From: Silene conica
Lineage: Eukaryota > Streptophyta > Magnoliopsida > Caryophyllales > Caryophyllaceae
Length of the DNA: 64,000 nt
NCBI GenBank assembly: GCA_029255685.2
Contig: CM055313.2
Span: 25,893,079 to 25,957,078 of the forward strand
Direction of reading: 5' to 3'
Within the stretch, counting starts at the first letter, position 1, and each line of letters begins with the position of its first letter. The notes beneath the pieces are model-generated. The model worked only from the letters and a program-made list of their open reading frames with translations. It did no database searches and had not been told where the DNA came from. The translations under genes and the position numbers were made by a program. Below are positions 33,051 to 45,258 of the stretch, one piece after another.

Positions 33051-36000
33051 CTATGCAGACCATCCACAGTCTTGGCAGTCAGGTGCCAGCTTGAAGTTGT
33101 TAACTAAGGCACAACATTTGGCCTTCAAATTGATACTTGGGTAGCCCCAAACAAAGGGACCTACCCATTGAACTGTCCAAAATAAAAACGACCCACGACA
33201 ACGACAACCTAAATATCCTATACATCCAACTAGGCCATTACACAGGCCTCCCGAAAACATGTCCTGCAGTACACCTGGTCACATTACTTGGATTCCCCGG
33301 CCTTCATGCGGGTCGTGCGGGCATACGTCTGGGTCGGCTGACTCGTCATGTCTATGTCATCGAGCCCGAGGGAGAAGGAAGGAGCCGTGATCATCTCGAC
33401 GTCTATCATGGCATCCAATCTTGCGCCAACCGCACCACGCAGCAACGAACCCCGGACTCCCAAGTGCCTGGGTGAATGAGCCCTGCGTAGGCGATCCCTC
33501 ACCACCTTCTACGCTGCCAACTGGCCCTGCCTGCTGCTCCGACCCACCACCTTCACCAACAGCACCGGCCTTCAACAGGGACTTGTGAAGGCTTGACACG
33601 ATCGACAGGTTTCGTCTGGTCGTCATCCAGTTCCGGGTACGCACCTGCGCGACGAAGAGATTAGTACCGCAAATTTAAAAACAAAGAAACGAACGGAGTA
33701 ATTGAGAAAACGCAATGGACTAACATCTTCGTATGAGGCCAGCAGGTCCTCGTCACTGGGTACACCATCAGGCAGCGGCAAGGTCACGAAATGAGCTGGG
33801 GGTCCCATTGATGACGGTTCACGCGCATTTGATCGACGATAAAGGCACTTCACCCGGTCCCTAGACACTGGGTACGTTACACAGTTCCATACCCCAACAC
33901 CAAACCCCTCGTGGAACTGGTACGCTCGCACTTCCTCGCTAATCCTCTTTTTAAGTCTCTCGTACAACCAGTGTTGCAGCAGTGGGAGGCTGGTCTTCTC
34001 CGGGGTCCCCCGCCAAGTTAGGCGATGAAATTACATCATTTGCAAGAACATTAAGCAGCCCCCTACATTTTTACAGCCGTGGATCCTCCACGAATCCACT
34101 GCAACGTCCAGCCTTTGGAGCACTAATGAGCACCAATCCAACTCACTTATGTTGTCCACGTCCTCAACTGCCTGGACAGGCGGAAGTCCACACGTTTGTG
34201 GACTGTGGGGGCCATAAAAATACCCATTGCAAACAGAACAAACATTTTTTAAAATTCTGGGCCGCCATCCGGCAGCCCCATCATCCCCTGCCTCAAATAA
34301 TCCAACGACAACTCATCCTTCTCATTGATGTTGAATTTCCTACGCCACATTAGCGCCAATGCCTGATCAGTTCTTGGTTCGATGACCTGCTCCGTACATG
34401 GCAACATAAACCCATCGTATACGTCATCCTTTGTCAACACAAACTGGTGATGCCTGTTAAACAGAAACATCCTCGTCGACGGATCGTATTTGCTGAGCAG
34501 CCAGTTAGCCATTTGATGTATGTACGCGTGAGTCTTCAGCTGAAGTAGACCGCCAAACCCAATGTCCTCGACATCCATTTTATGAGCTTCCGTCAGAACT
34601 GCAATCAGGTTGAATAATGGTCGAGGTGTCCCATGCCCGTCAACCTCCTTCCTTTTCCTACAACATACGCAGACAATTATGCCACTGATCAAATGCATCA
34701 AACAAAAGCATGCTACATAATAACAAAAACTTTAAACATATGTTAAAAACAGAAGAAGAATATATGTCCATAACACAAACAACATTTGTAACCATCAAAC
34801 ATAATGCTTAAAATAACCACATAAAAACACGGTTATAATGTTCACACCAACAGAGGGAAACATATAGAAGGTAACCACAAATAACTAAAACCAACATATC
34901 AAATTATGTAATGTATGCTACATAATAAACATACCACAAACAACATTGTGACTATCAAACATAATGCTAAAAAATAGCAACATATAAACACAGTTATAAT
35001 GTTGACACCAACAGAGGGAAACATAAGTACGAAAGGTAACAACAAATTCTTATAAGCATATGTACGCAACATATAAAATTATGTAATGAATGCTACATAA
35101 TAAACAAAGAAGAGAACATATTTATAAAATAGCAGGAGAAGATATGTGGACAACATAAACAACAATGTAAGTATCTAACATAATGGTTAACAATGACAAC
35201 ATATAAACACACTTCAAATAAATTGTATGGCCACCAATTAGTCTAACCATATTACAATTATGTAACCAATGCTACATAAAAGCCAAAGAAGTAAACATAT
35301 CCAAAAAACAACAGGAAAATATATGTGCACAACATAAACGACAATGTAATCATTTAACATAATGCTTAAGAATATAAACATCAAGACACACCTGTATGGT
35401 AACCAAACAAAAGATAATGTTAACACCACCCGGGGGGAGACATAATCGTAAAAGGTAACCACAAATCAGTTAAAACATATGTACGGAACTTATACCATTA
35501 TGTGATGTATGATACATAACAAATAAAGAAGTACACATATCCACTTAACCAAATAAGAATATATGTCGACAACATCAACAGTAATGTATGCATCCACCAT
35601 AAAGCCTATGAAAACTACATGTAAACAGAACAACATATGTTGACAAATTATACAACTATGTAAAAGCCAAACATAATGCCTAACGATAACAACATCACAG
35701 AACTTCATATTGAAAACAAATGTCAACTAACTATACCATTATGTGATGTATGATACATAACAAATAAAGAAGTACACATATCCACGTAACCAAATAAGAA
35801 TATATGTCGACAACATCAACAGTAACGTATGCATCCAACATAAAGCCTATGGAAAACTACATGTAAACAGAACAACATATGTTGACAAATTATACAACTA
35901 TGTAAAAGCCAAACATAATGCCTAACAATAACAACATCACAGAACTTCACATTGAAAACAAATGTCAACTAACTATACCATTATGTGATGTATGATACAT

Positions 36001-38300
36001 AACAAATAAAGAAGTACACATATCCACGTAATCAAATAAGAATATATGTCGACAACATCAACAGTAATGTATGCATCCAACATAAAGCCTATGAAAAACT
36101 ACATGTAAACAGAACAAGATATGTTGACAGAGTATACAACTATGTAAGCACCAAACATAATGCCTAACAATAACATCACAGAACTTTAGACTGAAAACTA
36201 AAATTATTTAACTATACCATTATGTGATGTATGATACATAACAAATAAAGAAGTACACTTATCCACTTAACCAAATAAGAATATATGTCGACAACATCAA
36301 CAGTAATGTATGCATCCAACATAAATCCTAAGAAACACTACATGCAAACAGAACAAGATATGTTCAGAAATTATACAACTATGTAAGCACCAAACATAAT
36401 GCCCAACAATAACAACATCGCAGCACTTCGCATTGAAAACCAATGTCAACTAACTATACCATTATGTAATGTATGCTACATAACAAATAAAGAAGTACAC
36501 ATATCCACTAAACAAATAAGAATAACAACAAGCCAGCAATTCACATTGAAAACTAATGTCAACTAACTATGACATTACATTAAATTGCATGTTAACCAAA
36601 TAAAACTTAATGTTAACACCACTAGGGGGAAACATAATAACAAATGTAAGTCACCTAACATAATATAAGGCACCTAACATGATAATAAAAGAAGACAACA
36701 AAATCAAACATCTACACAATGTCAACAACACATTACATCAATGTAACCACATAACATAAACAGGTAGTCCTCATCAATGTAACCACATAACATAAACGTA
36801 ACGCATAAACAACTCAATCAGAATCCTACTTACTTGATCAGCTCCAAACAATCCTCATCACCCTTTCGTTTCTTCGAACTCTCCCCAGCCTCTCTCCTCG
36901 TTGCCACAACCTTTGACAGCTTACTATTTTCTGTAGAACCACTCAGACAACAGACAAAAAACGTTGTCAAATTCGTGTACAACGTGCAACGTGGCTGACA
37001 AAACTCTTTTAAAAATCAAAAGTCACGGGCCGTACCTTTCTTAACTTCCTTATGTTTTAAGCTTTGTTTGCGGGGCGGCTTTTTTACCAGCATGATTGCC
37101 CTTTCAAGAGCCGCATCAACCGCATCTGCAAAAACAAAGAAACCAGTTCCTGGACCGTTGCCTCCTCGTCAGCCGCCTCCTCCTCCACGTCGTCTTCTTC
37201 GGTTGGTTCCTGGACCGCTTTTCCTCTGCCTTTGGCCCCAACTCTCCCTTTAGCTGGTACTTTCTTTACTGGTACTACCTCATCTGCTGCTGTTGTAAGG
37301 ACATGGATAAACCATGTCACACACAACCAACATATGTTAGATCATCTACCAACATATGTTAGTATGTCAGGATATACAGATACAATGTTCAGAATAACTA
37401 CCAACATATACAACGAACACATGCTCACATTAACTAGCAACATATACAACAAAGACATTATCAGATTAAATACCAACATTTTCCAACATGTCAGCCATTT
37501 AAACATGTCCGTAAAATATGTTTACTACCTACATTTTTCAACATGTCAGAAATATTGTGTGGATGTCAGACTTCTTCACAATGTCAGGCATTTTAAACAT
37601 TCCTGATATTTTACATGTCAGAAGAATGAAGATCTTCAAACAAAAAAATCCAGAAACCCTAAAAAGCTAGAAACCCACACAAATAACAACAATAAAAGCA
37701 TCATTATTTAAACAACAAAATCTATAAACAACTAAACAACAAATTATTTAATTAAAAACACATGCAACAAAACCCATAAATGATTATCATAAAACAACTA
37801 AACAACAAAGACGCCAAAAAAACCAGAAACCCAGAAACCCTAAAAAACCAAAAAACCCAGAAACCCTAAAAAAAACAATTAAATTATTTAATAAAAGAAC
37901 ACAAACAATAATTTTCCAGACATGTTTAAACAACTAAATTATTTAATTAAAAACACAGACATTAACTTGTAAACACACGAAGAAAACATGCAAACCCAGA
38001 AACATTGTGAACATGCATTTTTACCAACGAAAACCCTAGAAATGTGTTAGTACATTTACCCAGAAAACCCTAAAATTTCCCCAGAAAACCGTAGAAAATA
38101 CAAAACACACTTAAAATAGTACGCACAAATTTCTCATCCATACCACCAAACAATATCATTACGAAATATGTAGTTATTTAAAACTCAAATCATCAAATTT
38201 TAAACACAAATTAACCAAATATGTGCATACCTTCATCATTGTTAGTCGATGATACAACAGTCTTACCCACTCCACGCCTCGCAATCTGCTTCTTCACCAT
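33051..38300 (-). pseudogene. MULE accessory gene, Ulp1-type protein, multi-exon, decayed
   Basis: Exons that keep frame are 38300-38231 (MVKKQIARRGVGK...), 37289-37036 (acidic, one apparent frame slip), 36930-36834 (KKRKGDED, possible nuclear signal) and 34657 to about 34252. The last encodes DIGFGGLLQLKTHAY and later LFAMGIFMAPTVHKRVD, the N-terminal domain found in plant transposon Ulp1-like proteins. At least two frameshifts follow (about 34251 and 34170). Further pieces continue to 33051, ending near LAPDCQDCGW, which may be what is left of the Ulp1 protease Gln/Cys region. The gene reads toward the FAR1-type transposase at 3350-4504 once the nested retrotransposons are removed, as in two-gene MULEs. 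The protease assignment is weak. Confidence 0.65.
34740..36830. repeat. Satellite-like tandem array, 241-bp unit, in the accessory-gene intron
   Basis: The landmark TATACCATTATGTGATGTAT recurs at 35491, 35732, 35974 and 36213, and with one change at 36455, so the spacing is 239-242 bp. Diverged copies extend left to about 34740. The whole array lies in the intron between exons 36930-36834 and 34657 of the minus-strand gene. Confidence 0.85.
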
Positions 38301-39268
38301 TTTCGTGTTGTATGTTCGGTGTTTTTTGTGGTTTTTGGTAGAGAGAAGTTTAGAGAGAGAGAGTGATTTTTGTGGAAATGAATTATGAGGTTAATGAATG
38401 AGGGGGGGTTAGAGGGGATGTTTGCAGTGGGAGGGGAAAATGAGTAGACGGTTTGTCTTCTCGAGGGTTTTTGGGAAAGACAAATATTAAACCCTCTTTT
38501 CCCACATTATTTAATTCACCTACCATGACGTCATCACCACATCATACCCCACTTGCATGATCCACCACCCCACTAAACGGTATGTACTTGCCCCATTTAA
38601 GGCATATTTGACCCTTCGGAAGCTTGCGACGGGTACGTCCGTCTTACCAAAAACGGACTGTTGTTTAATTGAGAATTAGGCAAAGAAATAATCATACATA
38701 GTGTGCATGCATTGGTCTAGTGTAAGACTAGTTGCATAGATAAGAGAAAAAGAAAGATAACACCCTTCCCCTTGCATGTTGAACCGTGCAAGGGAAGTGG
38801 TTAGTCCATTCCCACAATTTCTCTTATATATTCTACCCATTTTTATATTAATCATACTAGTTATTTTTATTGCCTCTTGTGTGAAAAATTAGAAAGAAGT
38901 TTCTCTCATCTCACACTCTCTTTCTCGGTCCATCACCTCTAAATACTCTAGTAGTATTAGAATAATTTTAAGGAAAATATTACACACATAATAAGATTAT
39001 TGTAGTAGTTTGGGTATTGTCTAGGGTGCAATCAAAGGAGGATTTCTACACTTGAGATCTCGGTTCATCCATCCCTAATAGCTTAAGAACGGGGTAGGTG
39101 ACCAAAACCGTGCCCATTGTGCCATATTCCGCAATGTAAGGTTTCGTCATTTAAACTTGCATGCATAAGATCCGATGTTTTATTTTATGAGTTAAATAAA
39201 ACCCAACATATAAGATATGTTAATTATTTCTGGAAAAACGTTTTCCTTCACTATAATATCAAAACATA
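38301..39268. other. Intergenic sequence right of the MULE
   Basis: No gene is seen. A CT/GA-rich stretch at 38330-38480 probably holds the 5' UTR and promoter of the minus-strand accessory gene. GCGACGGGTACGTCCGTC near 38626-38643 is a small hairpin that could mark the element end, but no matching left terminus is in the window. The part from 38760 to 39110 looks like an old LTR fragment without clear ends. Confidence 0.4.
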
Positions 39269-39590
39269 TCAAAAGAGCTCTACAATCCACACCTCCCCGT
39301 CCTCGTGACAAATATCGGGAAGATGTTGTAGGATCTCTAGTGTGGAAGGCTGACAAGTAAATTGTGTTTCAGTTAGCTTATCAAACATATCTCGATATGT
39401 CATAAGACCAAGCCTATGATCTTTATACTTACGATCCACCCTCAACCATTTACACCCTAAAGGATCTCGTCCCGCTATCATTTGGGAGCCTGCTAGATGA
39501 TAGATTTCTCCTTCAACTTCCTCATAAATCGACCTTAAAATTTGGGGACGTCCAACAACAATACGTTCCCAAACCCATAATTGAAGGAGA
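39269..39590 (-). pseudogene. Plant-mobile-domain fragment
   Basis: The minus strand encodes LWVWERIVVGRP, then DPLGCKWLRV, YRDMFDKLTETQFTCQP and LQHLPDICHEDGEVW. This order matches the middle of PMD/MAIN-like proteins. The frame is open only for about 100 codons and both ends of the gene are missing. It lies downstream of the mudrA N-terminal piece on the same strand. Confidence 0.7.
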
Positions 39591-39643
39591 ACAACTGTCC
39601 CAGAAATTTCACTTTTCCCCTTTTATATGCATCATTCAAGTTT

Positions 39644-40294
39644 CTATATAGACAAGCTAATACTAGTGAATTCGGGATTTAGGGCGGTTTGAGTCACAAG
39701 ATCAATGGCATCCTCATCATCATCCTCATCCTCATCACTAGGATTCTCTAGTCTTGGATCAACTTCATCCCCTTCAATATTACCATCACTTATCTCTACT
39801 CCAATATTATTTGTTAACAAGGACACATATCGATCATCACTCCCTTTATTTGTACATTGTGTATGGGTGACAACAAATTATTGAGAAACAAATTATTGTC
39901 ATTTAACATCCTAGTAAAACACACATTCGGTACTACATTTGCATTACTCACTTGAGCTTCTTAAATTGGTACCAACTCAACACAAATATCCATAGATCCC
40001 GCCTTAGAGTAACATATATTAATTAGCCCATCGCTTGTAAAGAACGATCATTATTAAGGGAAACAACCTTAAAACATCCAAGACTAGGAAACTTCATTTT
40101 CAACACTAATTTAAACTTACTACTATCCACATCAATGGTTGTGTATAATTCATTAAGAAGACCATTGAAGCTCATGCTGCTATATTATTAGCAAAAATGA
40201 AAGGCTAATTTCCACCAACATAGCTTACACACTCATCCCCTTCAGCAATTTCACCATTCCAATAACACAATAAGGGAAAATAGCTTCTCTCCAT
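39644..40294 (-). pseudogene. mudrA N-terminal fragment (plant MuDR domain)
   Basis: An ATG at 40294 (minus) opens MERSYFPLLCYWNGEI, then VSYVGG. After a frame slip come FNGLLNELY, LKMKFPSLGCFKVV and ICVELVP. This is the order of the N-terminal MuDR domain of plant Mutator transposases. At least two frameshifts and several stops are present. An acidic DEDEDDDED stretch follows near 39710, as is usual between the N-terminal and catalytic parts. The catalytic part is absent. Confidence 0.7.
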
Positions 40295-40610
40295 AATTAA
40301 AACCAAATAAATTCAACTCAAACACTAACAATCACCTAATTAACAACTAATTAATTAACAACTAGCTATTTAAATGAATAACTAATTAAGAAAGCAAGTT
40401 ATGGTTAATACCTTCAATATGTATGAAAATTGAGAAAGAAATACTTCTTTGATGATGCTTAGAGACTAATAATTTGATAATTAATCAAATTAATCGAAGA
40501 TTTGAGCAAGAAAATGAAATGCGATTTTTTTATGGTTTGCAATTTGGGGGTTTTTTGTTTTAGTCGGGTATGAGAGAGTGGGTATCTTGCTGAGTTTGTA
40601 ATACTCGAAG

Positions 40611-40685
40611 CCAAGTCGCTCACCGGCTAGGCGACTTGGTTCTGGGCTGATTTACGGCCAAGTCGCTATGGGAGTAGGCGACTTG
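40611..40685. repeat. Two hairpins with the arm CCAAGTCGC
   Basis: CCAAGTCGC (40611-40619) pairs perfectly with GCGACTTGG (40631-40639). A second copy pairs 40658-40666 with 40678-40685. They sit just upstream of the mudrA fragment. Confidence 0.8.
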
Positions 40686-40813
40686 AATCTAGCCACAGTT
40701 TCGGGAAATCCAGTCCTACGTGGACCCATTTTCGGTAATAAATTTGAAAAATTACCTATTTCGTTAATTAATTGTTGAAAATTGCCTACTTCGGAAAATA
40801 ACTCGATAAAAAT

Positions 40814-41500
40814 TGTATAATACTATTTACTTGAAGTTAAATTAAATCATGTAACTCCTGAAGCAACACCAGACACGTGGAAGAAAATTAGGAGGAAAAA
40901 AATACGACTCGGAACGACTTCTTGAACGGCGGAAATTCAAGTGTATAATACACGTTTCTCAGGATTCTAAGGTTCCGGAAAAAAAATTAGTCGTAAATCA
41001 ACATGGTTGATTTATCGGGTCAGACAAAGGGGCCTCTCAAAATTTGATTGAGGAGCAACATGGGATATCTGAGGCTGTGGCTGTGCGATAAACCAGTCTT
41101 GGGCATAAATCGCTCTCGTTAAAAATGGTTTAATACTTGTTATTTGGAAATGAAATCAAACAGGGTAACTCTTAAAACTACCCTGGACACTTGGTAGAAC
41201 ACCCGGGAGAAAAGGCAGCATGACTGATATAGTCTCCCAAACGGTTCAAAATAAAGTGTATTATAATACATGATTTTCAGCCTTTTGGGTTGTCGATGTG
41301 CGATAAATCAGTCTTGAGTGAAAATCGAATCCTCATACCCGTTGAAATTGGTTTAATACTTGTTATTTGGTGTTAAAATTGAATATGGTAATTCGGAAAT
41401 AAAGCGATTCTGAACAAGTGGTAAAAAAACCGAGAGGAAAAAAAACACCAGTACGACCATCGACCGGCTCAAACTGAAGTATATATTGAATTGTAACTTT
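40814..41500. repeat. Three diverged copies of a block of about 150 bp
   Basis: Blocks starting near 40814, 41128 and 41349 share TTTAATACTTGTTATTTGG-like openings, a GACACRTGG-like centre and a GTRTATWATAC-like end. Spacing is uneven (about 314 and 221 bp). No coding sense is seen. Confidence 0.5.
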
Positions 41501-42876
41501 TGTAAGTTCCTAAACAAAAATGTTCTTAAATTAGTTTCATAATATCTTATTGTAAAACCTTTTATAGAGATACTTATATAGAGTATAATCAAAGGGACAT
41601 GTTTAAGAAAATAGTGATGTGAAGAAAGTGGATAGTGATTCTAGTCATGACTCAACTAATATCGTCTGAATGAACTGCTACTTGATGTATACATATTACA
41701 TTCTATGCAAAGCACTTGTCTTACGTAGTTACGTACGTTGAAACATGGTTGACATATACTTAGGATATATTCCTAGTTGATTGTATAATTAGTGGATTTT
41801 TAGTTGACGAGTAAGTCCACTACTTAATATGCACTACAAGAATGTATTCCCGTTGTCTTGGTTATTTACTGTTCCAAAAATTAATTTAGTGAATAATTTA
41901 TTCACGCTTAATTTGGTTCATTTGTCCTTTATTAGTAATTAACCGGTTTCCTCTTTCCTTAGTTTTGTGTCAGACCAAGTGATAATAACAAGTAACACCC
42001 GCCACATATAGTAACACTTGACGATTTGGTGTAAGATATAATAAGGTGGATCGAGTGTTCGACCCTTAAGCCATATAACATTACGGAAAGATTTATGACA
42101 GAACTTAAATTTTGAAATTAAGGACAAAATATGTCAAGTAATCGGCTTTATCTCAAATAATTATATTCATCCCATAATATAAGATGGTATCATCGAATAA
42201 TACACACTCAATAGTCGATACCAACATACCAACAACTCTACTTTCATTAAAATGATCAATCCTATCTAAGGACTTCTGGTAAGAAAATAATACCGAATTT
42301 CAATAATACCTAGTTACACCCGATTATTATATCCATCCCATAATGACCTAATGTCATGTGCTCTAATCTTATTTTATGAAGAATATTATCGACAACGAGC
42401 CAAAATTTAGTACAATTTCCTATCAATGAAATACTCCTTTGATTATATTTTAATTATACAAATTATATTGTAAACAATGTTATGGTACAATACGACAAAG
42501 GCGGCCAAAGCATTATGTGGATAATGGGCATTGTTGTTAGTCATTAGCTATGAAATATCCATTAGAAAATGTAGTCACTTGATATAATAATCTCGATAAT
42601 TCTGGTATAAAACCGTTTTGCACATCTGTTATCGTAAAATTAAGTTGTATTTAACCTAAAAAATCTCACGAATTCCATGATATACTTCGTATGTGACGGC
42701 ATCAAGGGCTTTTAATACATGACTTTACAATATTTTATCGTAAAACCGTTTTACAGAAGAGTTACGGTATAATCTTGGATTAATTAATATTTCTACATAC
42801 AACTTGGATAGTTGGGTTAATAAGATAATCTTAGACTAATTCCCAATGTTGACATACAGTAATGTAAACTTTCTAC
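41501..42876. other. AT-rich intergenic sequence upstream of the germin-like gene
   Basis: No gene is found. CACTACAAG at 41832-41840 resembles a CACTA transposon end, but no partner end is visible. Confidence 0.5.
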
Positions 42877-42888
42877 CTATAAAAAGGG
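42877..42888 (+). promoter_or_regulatory. TATA box of the germin-like gene
   Basis: CTATAAAAAGGG lies 70-80 bases before the ATG at 42955, a normal distance for a plant promoter with a short 5' UTR. Confidence 0.65.
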
Positions 42889-42954
42889 TAATCTTCCCTT
42901 CAATTTAATTATCATCAAACTTTTTGACATTATTATTATTCAAAGGAAAATACA

Positions 42955-44147
42955 ATGAAAACTATTCAAATAATATTTGCACTTTTTGCAATAGTAAGCT
43001 TTGTTGCTTATGCTACTGATCCTAATCAATTACAAGATTTTTGCGTTGGAGTTAATCAACCTCTTGATGGATGTACATTTCTTTCTTAAATCTCATTAAT
43101 TTATTACTCCTACTTTTATATTGCTGGGTAGTATTAAGTCTCGATATCATGCATCCTCACGTACCCGAACCCTGTGTAGGGTACGTCAATTTAATGAACC
43201 AATACATGTTATATATAAGAGGTGGTACGATAGGTGGTGCCGTCTCATTTTCATTTATTTTCTTACATTCGTAACATTTGGTTTTTTTTAATTCCGATCC
43301 ATCAACTTAATTAACTATAGGTCTATAAAAAGAAAAGGTACGAGAATGATTGAGACTGACTAAAATAGAATATGTAAACATACGTAATAATACTTAAGAT
43401 ATCTATGCATGCATGGTGAAGCTAGGTTTAAATTCTACGTAGGGTTGAAACATACAATATTATTTACGAGTATATTATTTCTTATTATTATATTTTTTGA
43501 AGAAAATGATAATTGTATATGCTCCGGTTATATTTTTTATGCACGCATGCAATGCTAACGTATTTACTCTTATATTTTTTGTAACAGTATTCGTGAATGG
43601 ATTATTTTGTAAAGACCCGAACATGGTACAACCCGAAGATTTCTTATTCCGTGGACTAAACGTTCCAGGAAACTTAAACAAATTAGGGTTCAGTGTAACC
43701 CTAGTAAGCGCAATGAACTTAGCCGGACTCAACACACTCGGTATATCGCTTGCTCGACTTGACTTTGGTCCATTTGGCCTAAACCCGCCTCATACTCACC
43801 CTCGAGCAACCGAGGTTTTTACCGTCTTGGAAGGCACTTTCCTTGTCGGGTTTGTGACGTCTAACCTTGCAAATGGCGGAAACAATCTTATTGCAAAGGT
43901 TCTTAACAAAGGTGATGTGTTTGTGTTCCCTCAAGGTTTAATTCATTTTCAATTCAATATTGGAAATTTTCCGGGTGTTGGGATTTCAGGCCTAAGTAGC
44001 CAAAATCCCGGTGTTATAACGATTGCTAATGCGGTGTTTGGGTCCGATCCACCTATCTCAGTCGATGTTCTTGCCAAGGCCTTTAATTTGGACCCGAATA
44101 CGGTTAAGTATCTTCAAGCTCAGTTTGGGATGCCAGGAGCTTACTAG
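42955..44147 (+). CDS. Germin-like protein, two exons (225 aa)
   Basis: Exon 1 is 42955-43072 and exon 2 is 43588-44147. The 515-bp intron has GT-AG borders and splits codon 40. The product is a secreted cupin of the cell wall; germin-like proteins bind manganese and some have superoxide dismutase or oxalate oxidase activity. A signal peptide of about 20 residues is followed by C30 and C47, the conserved disulfide pair. Germin box 1 has [10 protein letters not shown] with metal ligands H108, H110 and E115, and box 2 has [11 protein letters not shown] with H159. Length fits the family and the frame is intact. A TATA box lies upstream. A related pseudogene is nearby on the other strand, so this is a small germin-like cluster. 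Confidence 0.94.
43073..43587 (+). other. Intron of the germin-like gene
   Basis: The donor is GGAT|GTACAT and the acceptor TTTTGTAACAG|TATTC. The pseudogene on the minus strand has its intron at the same codon, which confirms the site. The intron holds no other feature. Confidence 0.85.
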
Positions 44148-44915
44148 ATGAATGAATGGGCTTCTTTTTAAATGAATTTCATACGTTTAATTTCATATAT
44201 TAAATAAACGTATAGAATTCATCTGAATGAAGGGATGTTTGTTAAATAAGTGGAGTGGTGTGTACGTTGTTGTTATTATTATGGTCGATTTTAATTAGTT
44301 CCTAATATAGTCATGTTTTGTACACGACGTATAATTAGGGCATGTATGTAATATAAGGCAAAATGGCTTGTAAGGTGATGTCAACTAAATAATATTATAT
44401 TTCGAGACAAAAATATAATATCTTCGTCGTAACTATTTATTTATTTTTATTTAGCTATTTTATAAGGGAAAAAATTAATTTAACGGATGAACTAATTAAA
44501 AAAGATTAGTAATTTATATTTTCGTATTTGACCTGTCTCGATCATTTATTAACTATACTTTAATTAAAATATTACTCGCAAAAATTAAAAACAAGTTAAA
44601 CCAATAACATATATTTTTATTCCATCATTATATGAAGAAAAATTACATTAAATTTGATCAGGTTAACTCAATCTATTGAGAAACTTTTTATTTGGACAAA
44701 TAAAAGTATTTGGAACCCTATATACTGCCTCCGTTTAAACCATTTATCAACTACGTTTGATTAAATATCCTTAAAAAGAATACAACTAAAATGTAAGTTG
44801 TTGTGCGGAAGCGATACGGAGTAGATGCAAAAAAATAAATGACACACAAGATTTATGTGGTTCACTATCAATGCGTTAGCTACATCCACCAAGGCGGGGG
44901 AAAATATTTCACTAT
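44148..44915. other. 3' flank of the germin-like gene
   Basis: AT-rich with no gene. From about 44790 the sequence has the look of an old Copia LTR (GGAAGCG near the start, GTGGTTCACTATCAATGCGT), which would continue past the SINE and MITE to about 45800. Its ends are not defined. Confidence 0.4.
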
Positions 44916-44945
44916 GTCGGGAGAATTACAAATTACAAAAGATGA

Positions 44946-45190
44946 AAATATTAACCAAGTGGTGTTAGTCCAGTGATAACTGAGTTAAACCTTAAAGCTT
45001 GCAGAAATGCAGGAGTTGAGAGGTCTCAGGTTCGATTACCAGCTGGGGCGATGATCACTTGGCCAGCAGCTCCGAAAGGGGTGGCTTACATGGTCCATGT
45101 GGTGGTGCGGGAATGCATGGGCCCGGGGGATTAAACCCCTCGTAAGAAAAAAAAAATAAAAAAAATAAAAAAAATAAATAAATAAATTCA
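44946..45190 (+). mobile_element. tRNA-derived SINE
   Basis: The element has an internal RNA polymerase III promoter: an A-box-like TTAGTCCAGTGATAAC near 44965 and a B box GGTTCGATTAC near 45030. It ends in an A-rich tail with AAAT repeats. A 30-bp target duplication with one mismatch flanks it (44916-44945 and 45191-45220). It encodes no protein and would need LINE enzymes to move. Confidence 0.85.
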
Positions 45191-45258
45191 GTCGGGAGAA
45201 TTATAAATTACAAAAGATGAGCACAGAGTTTTTCTAGATCTGCCTCTTAAAACTCTTA

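Noticed and set aside
41832..41840. CACTA transposon terminus
   Set aside because: Only nine bases fit and no inverted partner or transposase lies nearby.
45020..45045. tRNA gene suggested by the GGTTCGATTAC B box
   Set aside because: No cloverleaf can be formed around it. The A box, B box, A-rich tail and target duplication make it a SINE.
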